Made by a program: the position numbers and the translations under genes. Positions 15,001 to 26,392 of a DNA stretch of 64,000 bases are shown here, piece by piece (the first letter of the stretch is position 1; each line of letters starts with the position of its first letter). A model generated the notes under the pieces. That model was not told the origin of the DNA and ran no database searches. It was given only the letters and a program-made list of their open reading frames with translations. The stretch comes from Amoebophrya sp. A120 (lineage: Eukaryota > Sar > Dinophyceae > Syndiniales > Amoebophryaceae), in contig CAJINV010000001.1 in NCBI GenBank assembly GCA_905178155.1, forward strand, positions 10,135,432-10,199,431, written 5' to 3'.

Positions 15001-18000
15001 GCCGTGCGCACACTGGACGGCCGAGGAATGTCCGAACGGGGCACGATCGAAGACGTCGTAGACCCACTGCACGTCAGTTTTAGCTCCGATGCGCCGCTGT
15101 CTGGCGGACTGGGTCTACCCTCGCGTCTGGACGTCGCCGCATTTCCGTTTCACGCCTCGAATCTCGAGACTGTCGGATCTGCCGCGGGCCTTACCGACGC
15201 GCACCAGGCTCTGCTCGAGCGCGATCGGCGCACGCGCCGCCAGCTGCAGGAGCAAGCCGACCTGGAGCGCGCGTTGCAGAAATCTTCCTTGCGCGCTATG
15301 GAAAGGGTGTTCGCTGACGTCTTGCAAAGTGCGTCGCTCTACGAGGTGCGCGGGCAGCAGCGCATCATCGACATGGCCTTTTCCGCACTGAAGGACCTGG
15401 CCGCAGCGTCGGTGCGCGTGGAAGAGCCGCGCTTGCCCGGCCTGCCTCTTGAAACCGAGCAAGCGTTTGCGTTTGCCATGGAGCGAAGCGGTCGAGACGC
15501 CCTCGCCGCACTGAAAGTGATCCAGCCGGCGCCCGAAGACAAACAACCGGGATCCGCACGGCCGCCAGTTGTTCTTCCAGGCGATAGCTCCGCTGCATCT
15601 TCTGGTGTTCCAGTGGAAGGCACAACACCTTATCCGAGCGGCGCAGCTGGGAGTCACATGCTGCCAGCACCAGCTGTGCCCGAGGACCAAAGAGCTCCGG
15701 CGGGAGAGGACCATCGGCCATTGATTGCAAAACCAAAATCGACGTATGCGAGCGCATCTGGAACAACGGATCCAACAGGTCTTGCCAGCGTGCCGGAGGC
15801 CACGGAGCTTTCATCCACAGCGCCCGGGGAGCAGGACACGCTACTATCCGACACAGACGCCGAGCAGACCGTGGAGATTGTTTTCGACTACCTTAGCCTC
15901 GCGGATGAAGCGTCGGCAGATTGGTTCGCCTCGCAACCACTGGAGTGGCAGCGCCGACTGTCGGCCAGCAGCTTCGATGCGAACGTGATAGAGCCGGCCG
16001 CGGCAGAGTATTTGCACATGGAACGGCACGGGGAGGACGGTGGCGCAGTGCATGCGCCGTACCGTACGGACTCTGATTTCGAAAATGCTGCGACGACAGT
16101 GCAGCTCGAGCCTGTGGCGCCGGAGAATGTGATCAAGAACCTGATGATCGCAATCTCGCCCAAAAGTTCGGTGCTCAGCAAGAATGCGCCGGAATTGAAG
16201 TTGGAGGCAAAGCAAGTGCAGTTTACCGCGCATCTTCGGGAGAGCGTACGGAAGGAGCTCGAATCGGAAGAAAAGAGGAAAACCGAGTGCGGTCCAGCAG
16301 CAGGGCATGCTCCGGGGGCGGGTAAGCGCACTGCAGGCAAAGAGAGCTCCGGCTCCTCTGCCCAAATCGAGGACCGCACGCTCTGCTGGGTGCTTTCCGT
16401 TCTGCGGGAGGATAACTACCCAAACCCGCTCTTCTGGCGGAAAAACAGCGCGGGTGCAACACCGGTAGCCACAGAGGCCGAAGCGCACGTTATTGCCGCT
16501 GAGAAGATGGGGCTCCAGCTGCCCTCGCAAACTCGCCGTCGGTTCCGGGTGATGTCGGCTGCGGCTGTTTTGTCCAGTGATTACGGGGACGCCGTGACCC
16601 TGCAGAAAGATTCGTTGGAAGCTTTTCACGGCTACGTCCTGCAGCGTGCGGGCGAAGTGTACTTGTCGCTGGCTAACCCGGTGGCGGACGAGGAAAACCA
16701 GGAACCGGTGAGAAACCCGGTCCTGCAGGAAATCATTCGAAACTACCTCCCGCCAGTCTGGTGGACGCCGGAAGACCAGGCCAACATGCCGAGAGACGCA
16801 GAGATCAATACCCCGGAGCAATTGGACGCCTACCGCCGCCCCGTAGACCAAACCTTGGTGGATTTCGTTGAGACCTACTTTGTTGCGGCGCACAAAGACC
16901 TCCGCCCCGGGCGAGTATCCCCGGCAACCGGGGGTCGGCGTGCGACAATCGTGAAGGCTGTGTCAACTACAACCTCGTCGCAGCAGGAACGTGCAGAGGT
17001 GACGTTGAGCGATTTCGCACTGGATTTTCTGAAAACCGAGCTCTTTGCTTTATCGAATGTTGGCGATGGGAAGGAGAGTGCAACCGGGCGGTATGCCCAA
17101 GACGTTGGCCCCACTGTTGAATTGCTGGTGGACCGGTTCCTCGAAGCCGGCTTTAGCCTGGCAGACGTCAATCACGTTCTGCGAGAAGTGGTGCAACTGA
17201 TGACTGCAACCAGCGAAGACCAGCACATTGCGGTGCAGCAAACTTCTGAGCTCGTCAATGGAGATATCGTTTTTGGCTCAGCGTACAGCCCGACCGCGTT
17301 CACGTACTCGGCTTCTACAAAAAAGCATTTTGCGGCGCCAGCCTTGGCGGAAATCATGTCCTTGTTGAAATTGCGCATCGAGCTGGTCGTTGGGAAGGGC
17401 GTGTTTGTCGGTCAAAAAGATCTCGATAGGCAGTATGAGGACCGACGCTCTGTTGCAGCACTTCAGACACGACAGCCCCTGTTTGCGAAGCGCGACTGGT
17501 ACGGTGTCCTACGCCACATCGAAGTTGCGGGGAATTTGCTAGTCGTGCCAGAACAGCCCGAAGAAAACTCGTCCGCTGAGGTCATGTTTCTGAAGCCTTG
17601 GATTGCGGCGTATTATTCTATCGGCGAAGCGCGGACGCCTCCTGGCGTGGCGTTCGTGTGGACGCAACTGGCACAAAAGCTTACGCTATCGCAGCTTCCG
17701 CTCAGCCACATTCGGTCGCTTTTGGATCGATTGCAACACACGGGGGACCGACTAGCCGCAATCAAAACCAGCTACCACTTGCAACTTCCAAGCATCCGCG
17801 AGATGCAGCAGAAGTTCCTGCAAAAACACATCAACACAGCCTCGTCCGCACACTTGAACGCGTTTTCCGGGGGCGATGGTTTCTCAGGCGCCTATTCCCA
17901 CATGACCGGCTCCAACCTTTTCCGGGCGGGGGAAAAAATGGCCCTCGACGCGCAGCGGGATCGGACCATTTTTCGCGAGCAGCTCGCTCCGGCCTACGCT

Positions 18001-21000
18001 CAGGTACAGCGGCACTTGCCGTATCTGGCCGGGACAGTTGGTAGGGGCAACGGGTTGGAAGACTTGATTCAGCTCGTCCACTTTCTCCTGCAGCACGAAG
18101 ACCAACTGTACAACTCCGCGGACATGGAACTTGTCGTCCTGCGGGAGCAGATCGTGCTTGGTGACTTGCTTGCCCCAGTCGGCATCACTGCGGCCTCGGA
18201 CGATAGCGGTGATTTCTCTGGCAGCACGACGCAACAGGAGGACTACACGTCCGACGATGACGAGGCAAAAAGCGCCAAGGGGAAAACCGTTCGTAATTTC
18301 GCTGGGGAGGACGTGTTGCAAAGTCTTCCGACACTGGAAGCGTGTTTGCGGAAATTGCAGACCTTAGTTTTGGCGCGAGAGACTTTGCAGCTGAAAGACA
18401 AAGCCGTGCTGCTCCGCATGAACCGGCACATGGCCGACCTGCTGCGCCGCGCCCGCAAACCCGGAAAGAAAGAGAATGTCGCTTCCGCCACCGTCGCGCA
18501 CCAGTCGTCTGCACAGACGAGCAAACCTCCCGACCGTGCTACCGAGCTCCAGCAGGGACTGACAACCGCGAAAGACCTGGTGCAGGGCGGACACCAGCGC
18601 TTAGACATTGCGATCAGTCGTTTCGACCCTCTCTCGATGCGCATGCTGCTGCAGCCGCAATTTCAAACGGTCATCGAGTCCGGCTCCTCCGCAAGCGGAC
18701 CCAGCAACCAGGTCCAGGGTGCGTTCGCGCAGGTGCAGCATGCGCTGGGAGATTTGCTGGACCAGCATGGCCAGCAATTCAGTGCGGTCCGCCAGGTGGC
18801 GCGCCGGCAGCTCGGCGCGGAGCTTCGGCGGCAAACCGCACAGTGGTACAACCGACTGAAGCACGCAGCCGCGACCGAAGTCCCCAACGTGTACCAGCAG
18901 GCGCAGGAGGGCGAGACGAGGAAATCAACGAACAGGTTTTCTCTTGACGAGGGGGACGTGGCGGTCGCTGCAAGTGGCTCCTCGAGCTCGTCGCCCGACA
19001 GTAGCGTCGAGGGCTCGGGGCTTGCCTCCCCGCCGCAAGGCCCCGCGCAGTCCTCGCCCGCGGGCAGCAGCGACATGGAAGTAGACGGTCAGGGCGGGGG
19101 GCTGCAACAGGGGAAGCAACCGCGGCCCAAATCTTTCACGTTTGGCCGTGCCTCAACATCCGACGGCGCAGTTTCTGGGGAGAAAGATCCCGCTGCCTTC
19201 GATGAGGGTGGGGGCGGTAGCGCTGCCGCGCCGCCGGCCCGACAGCGCGAAGTCGTGTTTGCCACGCTTGAGCCGATCGTGCAAAGTGTGTACTTGGAGA
19301 TTTTGGCAATGCTGAACCAGTTCGGAGTGCCGCCAAAGGACTTCTGGCGCAGCCTGCATGGGAAGTGCAACGCCTGTGGGTCGTCGAGCGCCGAGGCCGA
19401 GCAAGACGAACACCAGGGCGCGGCAGCGGGTGCGTCCTCGCATGAGCTCCAGCCAGTCTCAGCGGGGTTACCAATGCCAGTCGTGGAAGAAAGTCCTGAG
19501 AACTCCGAGGAGGAGAAGCGGCAGGAGGAGCAGGACATGCGGAAAATTGCAAGTCTGCGTCAGATTCTACAGAAGGTGGCGGCCGACGTACACGAGAATC
19601 GCGATTCGGACATTGACCGGGTCATCCGCGACCGTCTCCTATCCGAGATCACCGATTTTTTTGCCCGCAAGCTGGCGACCTACTGGCTGACCTTGCGCAG
19701 CTTTGAGCCGCACGTGAGCATCACGACCGATCCAAAGGCGTGGTTCCAGTCTTTGTTGAAGGTGTACCCACGCAGAAGCCGGGCGGAGATCCGTCGCGAG
19801 GAGGCAGAGCACTTTTTTCTGTTGCAGAACAAAGAGGAGGGCGTTGCGCGCCAGGCGGGAACCGAGCTCTTGCGGTGCACGTTCGAACAGATTCAGCACA
19901 AGGTGTTCATCTCTCCAAAATCGCCGGATAGCAGTTTGCGGGACATCCTTCAGGACTACCGGGAGCGCAACCCGCCGCAGCAAAAGATCCGTGCCAAGGC
20001 GGGCGCCGTGGAAAAATTGAACGCGCAGATGTTGAACCAGGATGGCAGTCCCATCGGCGAGTTCTGGACCAGTCTGTCCAAACCCGTCCAAGACGTCGAA
20101 CTTTTGGACGGCGTAGCGCACCTGGCGGCTTTCATGGGCTCGGCCTTCGACACAGGCACGGAAAATGCAAAAGCCGCACGTGGACTCTCGCAGCGGTTGC
20201 TGAATCAAATGGAAAGCGGTCGCCATGTCCGCAGTCTGAATCTCCTACTGTTCCCCTCTCCGAGTCCGACCACAAAGAGCCTCGCGGGTGTTGGCCCTAG
20301 TGCTTCTTCTCCCGTACAAGAACATCGAGCGAGTTCGAGGGCCTACCCCACCGACACTGTGGCACCTGGATCTGTTCCACCTGTACCACAGCCGCAGCGT
20401 GGTGCATACGTCCCCGGTCCTGCCGCAGGCTCCGTGGCGGAACAGCCGTCGAAAAGTTATCTTCCTGGATCATCTGCCCCCGCACAGCAGCCATCGAGGC
20501 AATATCTTCCTGGATCTGCGTCCGCGCAGCAGCCGCCCAGGAGCTATCTTCCCGGTTCAGCAGGGCAGAAGGCGCCGAAGAGCAGCTACCTACCTGGTTC
20601 TGTCGTTGCAGCCTCGTCTCAACCCTACCTGCCGGATTCTGCTTCAGTACCTCCGCCACCTTACGGCAGCGCAGGGATTTCTGCTGTGGTGCCATTACCG
20701 AAGCCGGCTGCAGTGGGCGCACCCACCGCTCGCACTACAGTTGTTCGCGATACAGGAGTGCTGGAGGAAGAGGATCCGGAGATGGAAAAAGGTCTTGAAG
20801 ATCTAGAGCGCCCAGCCAACAACGTTCGATTTTACGGGTTCGCGCAGCTGCTGCTCGGCAATGCGGAAGACCATGTACGCAAACAAGCGTGGCAGCAGCT
20901 CTTGGAGCAGCGCCAGCAGCTGCTGGTCGATGCCACGCGTGACAGCATGGGCATCGGGGCCATCGATTGGACGAGTGACACGCTGGTGGACGAGGTCGAA

Positions 21001-24000
21001 CACATGGCGCGGCCGGAACTTCCGTGGCAGAAGGACTCGTACAAGCGCACCCGCATCGAGGGCGAAGTGGAACAGTTTTTCTTCGAGGTCTCGCAAATGC
21101 TGTTTGGCTTCGACGAAGAGTGGGACCGGCGCGCGCACGAAGAGTGGCCCCCGCACGGCGCGAATCTTCTGGCTAGTGTGCAAAACAAGCTGCACGCGGA
21201 CGCGCAGGCCATTCGGGACTACCTGCTGAAAAAGGAAGAGGCTGCATTGATTTGCAGGGACAACTTCACGGGAAATGTCGCAAAGAGGAACGATTGCTAC
21301 CGCAAGATTGTGTCGGAGATGGCGGAGCAAAAGCATCCCCTCGGGGAACGGTGGCGGCGCTTCGTTGCGCAGCAGGTGCGGCAGAAGCCGTTGGGCTTGA
21401 AGCTCATCGGTAACTATCTCTGGAACTACCGCTATATTGCGGCCCGCTTTTTCCTCGGCGAGGGGATTCCAGTGACGGTATCCGATGCGGAAGTGGCCGA
21501 AATTATTCAAGATCAACAGACTGGTCCTGAGTCTGGTATTGCTGCTTCCAGCGCGGCGCAACAGGGCGCATCCCAACAGACGCAGACTAGTGCCGTTGTT
21601 TCGGCCTCGTCTCTCGGGGTTTTCCGTCGGATCGCCACCTGGAACGAGTTCGAAATCCAAAATTGGTCGAGTGACGTGCGCACCCGCATCGCGCCGGTCC
21701 TGCGGCAGATGCTTGCTGAGAATCTGGCAAAACTGGATCTCCTTTTGTCGGAGCATTTTGCGGAGAAACGCACACAGGATGTTGGCGGTGAGAATCCGAA
21801 CGACGCTAACGCCGAAGCTGCGGGAAAGCATTTTATGGATGATGCCATGGAGGGCGAGTACACTTTTGTTCTCACGTCGCTGCAACGCTATGACCCAAAA
21901 ATTGCGGAGGAGAACGAAGTTTGGAAAGCGCTGCTCCCTCCGCACGACTTGAAGTTGTTACAGGAAAGACAGGAGAAGGCAACGCGAGCAAACGATCGGG
22001 ACCAGCGAGAGCCTGACTTCGAAGATATCAGCAAACACCGAAACCACAGGGAGCGCGCGCGCTGGCAGCGTGCGCAGGCCGTCGCCTACCGCGGAATCAG
22101 CACGGCGCTGCGCATGTACGAGAAGCTCACGGTGCAAGCCTTGCAGGTATTCAACATCGGTTTGAAAGAACAGCGTGGCTTCATGCTGCACTATGTTCAA
22201 CTTCTGTCGCTGGTCGAAATCCTTGGCGCCCACTGGGAACTGATGCGACGGGACTTTCTCGGCTTTGCTAGCTATTCCGTTGATCCGCACCTGGAGATCA
22301 AAGACCGGCACACACTACTCGCACTGTACAACGAGCTTACTACTCCTGCGGAACAGGCTACGCGAAGCCACTACGGGAAAAGATCGTCCAAATCACCGGA
22401 ACAGCAAGTAGACCCGTTCGAAGCAACACGCGGCCGCGGGCTGCTGCTGCAGGTGGCAACTGGCGAGGGAAAAACCGAACTGCTTGCCGGTGTGGCCACC
22501 GTGCTCGGCTTGGTGTTTTTGAAGAAGATTGACATCATGACCAGCAGTCAGGTCCTGGCGGTCCGCGATGTGGAAAAGAACCGTAGTCTTTTTGACGCCT
22601 TCGCCTTGCGCACGCGCGACAACACGCACAAAGCCGGGGAGCCGAAGACCGGGGCGCGCAGCTGCTACAAGGAGGGCGAAGTCCTGTTCGGCGATCCCTC
22701 AGATTTCATGTTCGACGCCTTAAAGTCCGAGTGGTACGCCGAGGGCACCACGGGCACCCGCTACGGCGCCAAGTACGCGGCCAACGTCGGGGAGGGCAGC
22801 AAGGACCGCAGTCAATCGGCGCGCGAGTTCTACGAGCAGCACGGTGAGCACTTCCCGAACGCCGCGGAGAAGCTGTACCTGGAAGAAGGCTTCCTCGTGC
22901 TCCCGCGGCTGCGCCGCAAGTTCAAGCTGTACATGGACCACATTTTGAAACAGCAGGTGAATGTCTACACGCACCTCAACGAGGGCCGAGGGCGGGAATT
23001 CAAGCCGCCCGATTCTGCGGAAGTGTATCTGGACAAGCAGGTAAAGTCCGGGGAGTACGTGAATCCGGATGCCGTCCTGTCTGCGCTGGTGCATCTTTCC
23101 CGCGGGCGCGGCGAGACGGGAAAAGGCCGCCGCCGGGAGCTGGACTTGGATCCCTTTCAGAAGGTGGGCCCACCGGGAAGCAAAAAGTTTAACGAAGCGA
23201 GTTTCCAACAGGTCCTCGACGAGCCAGAGAAGATTTTCGAACAGACACAGAAAGACTTCGCCACGGCGCTCGCGCGGAAGCGGGTGGCCGTCGCGATGGG
23301 GCGTTTGGATTTTGGATTTGACAACGTTGCTTTAGCCGACGAAGTGGACATGATGTTGGTGAACGACCTGTCCCGTACCGCCAAAGTCGCGACGCCGTTC
23401 CCGGGTGCGGAGTTTCTAGAGCCGATTTACCACGTGCTGAAACTCGAAATGGACAAGTTTCAGACGCGCGTGCTCCCACTGACCACGACGAACGCCAGCG
23501 GCGCGAGAGTGCGGAAACACATCCTGATGTTCGGCGACGTGCTGCGGCGCTTCCAGGACGAGAAGGACCCTGAGATCGAGGCAATCGAGTTCCAGGCGGT
23601 AGCGAAGCACGGCCAGCCGGTCACCATGCGGGTGCCCGATCTGTTGGCGCAGGTTGCCAAGCCCGGAAATACGGTCGGCGCGGACATGTCACCCGAGCCA
23701 GGAGCGCAGAGCAAGGACAACGCGTTGGAAGAGTACCTGCTCCGCTTTCTGGAGCGCGCGATCGAGTGGCGCTCCGAAGATATCCAGGCCGAGACCGCGG
23801 CGAAAGAGGGGGCGGAGAAACAGGAGCTCGCGCAGCTCCTGGCAAAGTTGCAAGATGTTGGACTCTCCGAGGAAGACCGCATGATGAAGCGATGGTACGA
23901 AGAGCAAGGCTTAGAATGGTCCCCGGGAGTAGATGAGAGCAAGACCGAGGATGACGATGTTGTTGATATGAACGTTGACGAGGATGGAAATACTACTAGA

Positions 24001-26065
24001 AATCCAAGCGGTTCCGGTAGTTCTAAGCCGAAGCTGCGAAAAGTTGCGGTCGAAGACAAAGAGGATTTGTTGTTTCGGAAGACACCCGTCGAGCCTAAAT
24101 TGCTGGACGAGCTTCCCTTCCTAAGCAGCGGTTGGGGACCGGTTCTGGATGCAGAGTTCCGGAAAGAGCAGGAACGCGTTGAGAAAGACCGTTTGCAGGC
24201 GGCGAAAAACCGCGAGAAAGGACTCACATCCGTGCACGGGGCCAGCCTCGTCCGCATTCCGAAGCACTGGGAGCGACATGTTAAAGATACTCTCCCGCGG
24301 CTGGTGAAATCCGCGCTGCTAGCGTATTTCACGTTTCAGGAAAACGTGGACTTCATCATCCAGCACGAGCGCATCAAGCCGGTGTCGGGCGCGACCGGGA
24401 TAACTCAAGAGTCGCTGCACTGGTCGGATGGCATCCATCAAATCCTGGAGGTGATGCACGGGCTGCCGGTCACCCCCGAGTCGCTACCAACAAACTTTCT
24501 GTCCAATTACGCGTTCTTCCGGCGTTATCGCTACGTGTACGGTGTCACGGGCACACTGGGCTCCGCCGCAGTGCGCAACTCCTTGCAGACTTCCTACCAA
24601 CTGCAGAGCCGCATCATGCCCTTCTCGCGTCGGAAGCAGTTCCTCCCCTACGCGCCAGAGTTGATTTCTCCTGAAGTAGTCCGGATGGTCTCGTCGCAGA
24701 GCCGCAACGCCTTGACGGCAGCTTTGCCGGCTCCCGGGGACGACGACGAAGGCTCGCAACAAAAGCACAACGAGGACGAATCGTCGGACGAGCTGGTGAA
24801 GCAGACGCAATTTTCCTCCCAAGAAGCCGAAGCGCTGACCGGACTGCTGACGCAGCGGGACCGGTGGGTCACGCGTGTGGTTAACAATGTGATCACCGAG
24901 CTTCAGCGGGATCGCGGTGTTTTGTGCATCTGTCAGAACATCGAGGCGGCAGAGCTGATCGCGAAGGCGTTGAAGCAGCAGTGGGATCCGGATCGGGTGC
25001 ACGAGTACATGCGGCAGAGTAACGCGGACGTGGGGAGCGGCGAAATGGAGCCCTTCCAGAGGGGCATGGTGATCGTCTCGACGAACCTGGCCGGTCGGGG
25101 CACGGACTACGACACCACGGCGATTGAAAAGTACGGCGGCCTGCACGTGGAGCTCACCTTTCTGGCGGAGTCGCGGGAGGAGGCGCAGGCGCTGGGGCGC
25201 ACCGCGCGACAAGGGAAAAAGGGGACCGGCCGGACCACGGCCATGCTGGGAGGCAGCTTCCAGGAGCAGGACGTGTTTGACGCGAGCGCCGGCACTGACG
25301 CTTTTGTCACTGGTCTGGTGAACAGCCGCCGTGCGCACAACCAGCAACTCGGCGGCGGCGGTGCGAAAAGTACTGCTGAAAGCGACATTCTGTCCAGGGA
25401 CCTCACGACCATTTTCGATGAACTTACTAGCAGCTTGGCTTCGTTGCAAGAAAAATTGCGGAAACTGAATAAATCAGAAGATCAATCAGCGGCCGCTCCG
25501 TTCTCGCTGTACCACGGTGCCCGAGGACTGTTGAGCACGCATGAAGGAACCGCGTTAGTGCCAGCTTCTGCAACTGACCAAAGAACCGCTCCGGATGTTG
25601 TTGGTCTTTCCAGCACCAATGCACTTGCGAATATGGTTGCTGGGTGCGTGCTGACAGCTTACATGGACCACCACCAGAAGAGTGGCTTGCCCAAAAATTC
25701 TCCTGGTGCGCCACAACCTCCAGCGTCTTCTGCTAGTAGAGCAGCTACAACGGCGGTGCTTACAGTGGACCCTTCGGCATTCGGTAAAATCGCAACGATG
25801 AACGAGAACCTATTCCTGTCGCTCGTTTCTCACCAGCGCAAGCAGGAGTTGCACGGGCGAGCGTGCCGGGTGAACCCGAAGAAGTGCCTGGAGCGCCACC
25901 ATGCCCGCGCGGAAGCCAGTGAGAAGCAGCGTTTCGATGATTTCGAGCAGAAGGAGCTGGTGACCATCAAGACGCAGGATCTGCTGTACAGCACGTTTCT
26001 GTTCGAGTATCAGACCTTCCGTTCAAAACTGGCACAAGCCTTCGACCTGAAGTCGAAATCTGGCG
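1..26065 (+). CDS. Giant SecA-motor protein, exon 1 (5' end open at window edge)
   Basis: The frame is open from base 1. The first in-frame ATG is at 97, but 32 sense codons precede it, so the true start may lie outside the window. The exon encodes about 8,656 residues from that ATG without an intron. The first ~4,400 residues are mainly helical, broken by acidic or Ser-rich linkers. A strongly charged coiled-coil region follows at about 4450-4710. A Pro/Ser repeat block lies at about 6770-6850. A SecA-type ATPase motor occupies about 7450-8400 and is annotated separately. Short acidic motifs of the form M-x-V-D recur in the linkers. Outside the motor I recognise no family. The exon ends in phase 1 at the TSD of introner A; beyond that point the frame runs into the element and stops at 26071-26073. 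Cellular location and role are unknown; a motor acting on polypeptide or nucleic acid is inference from the SecA fold. Confidence 0.88.
20401..20646 (+). repeat. Short Pro/Ser repeats (S-Y-L-P-G-S type) in the giant protein
   Basis: Six imperfect copies of the core (A/S)Y(L/V)PG or close variants lie at about residues 6770-6849, separated by Gln/Ala/Pro-rich spacers of 8-12 residues: AYVPG, SYLPGS, QYLPGS, SYLPGS, SYLPGS, PYLPDS. At the DNA level the copies have diverged at third positions, so the repeat is kept at the protein level. It is probably an unstructured linker or a multivalent binding site just upstream of the region that carries the SecA motor. Confidence 0.8.
22433..25300 (+). 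other. SecA-like DEAD motor domain inside the giant protein
   Basis: Motifs appear in SecA order (residues counted from the ATG at 97). Walker A VATGEGKT has its Lys at 7459. A Ia-like stretch follows, MTSSQVLAVRDVEKN, like the SecA VTVNDYLA-RDAEW segment. The Walker B box ADEVDMML is at about 7748, equivalent to SecA DEVDSIL. VTGTLG at about 8150 matches the SecA GMTGTA motif. CQNIEAAELIAKAL opens the second RecA fold. STNLAGRGTD at 8328-8337 matches SecA TNMAGRGTDI. GGLHVE and then GRTARQGKKG at 8367-8376 match motif VI. All catalytic residues look intact. The spacing from motif II to III is about 400 residues, roughly twice that of bacterial SecA, and includes a disordered acidic insert near 7950. 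Plastid SecA is much shorter and would need a transit peptide, so this is not an ordinary plastid translocase. Confidence 0.88.
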
Positions 26066-26387
26066 TATTGTGAGGAAAAATCCCCCCTCCCCATACCAAA
26101 CCGGGACACTTCTGAAAATTTGTGATGCAGATTTGAGACCACAAATCGTCGCTGTATTGCATGAAGGCAAGTCTACAGGCTCCGCCACATTCTACAGGCG
26201 GTTTGTCATGCTGTTGCTCCTACAGCGTAGACGTCAGCCATGCTAAGTGCCTAGGCCAAAACTTGTCTACTCAGGCCTGATCTGGGCCTGCAGTCCTCGC
26301 CAACAAGACAAATCTGATCTGTGGCCTCAAATACAGCATCACAAATTTCGTTTTCGATATGGGGAGGGGGGATTTTTCCTTACGATA
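26066..26387. mobile_element. Introner A (322 bp, TIR family 1)
   Basis: The element starts TAT and ends ATA. It is flanked by perfect 5-bp TSDs, TGGCG at 26061-26065 and 26388-26392. Both ends carry the TIR core AGGAAAAATCCCCCCTCCCC in inverted orientation. A weaker subterminal inverted copy of TTTGTGATGC follows about 25-30 bases further in. Excising the element plus one TSD joins Lys-Ser-Gly to Gly-Ala-Gln in frame between exons 1 and 2. No register of the cut gives GT-AG; the nearest is GT-GC. It is homologous over its whole length to introner H at 62928, including a shared central block with CTCAGGCC-like palindromes. No coding capacity is seen. Confidence 0.93.
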
Positions 26388-26392
26388 TGGCG

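Noticed and set aside
22433-25300. Motor assigned to the DUF3638-type giant fungal ATPases
   Set aside because: Those share GEGK(S/T), but the later motifs here (DEVD, TNLAGRGTD, GGLHVE, TARQG) follow SecA.
26359-26392. ATG at 26359 as start of a separate second giant protein
   Set aside because: The codons lie in the right TIR of introner A; excising the element joins exon 2 in frame to exon 1.
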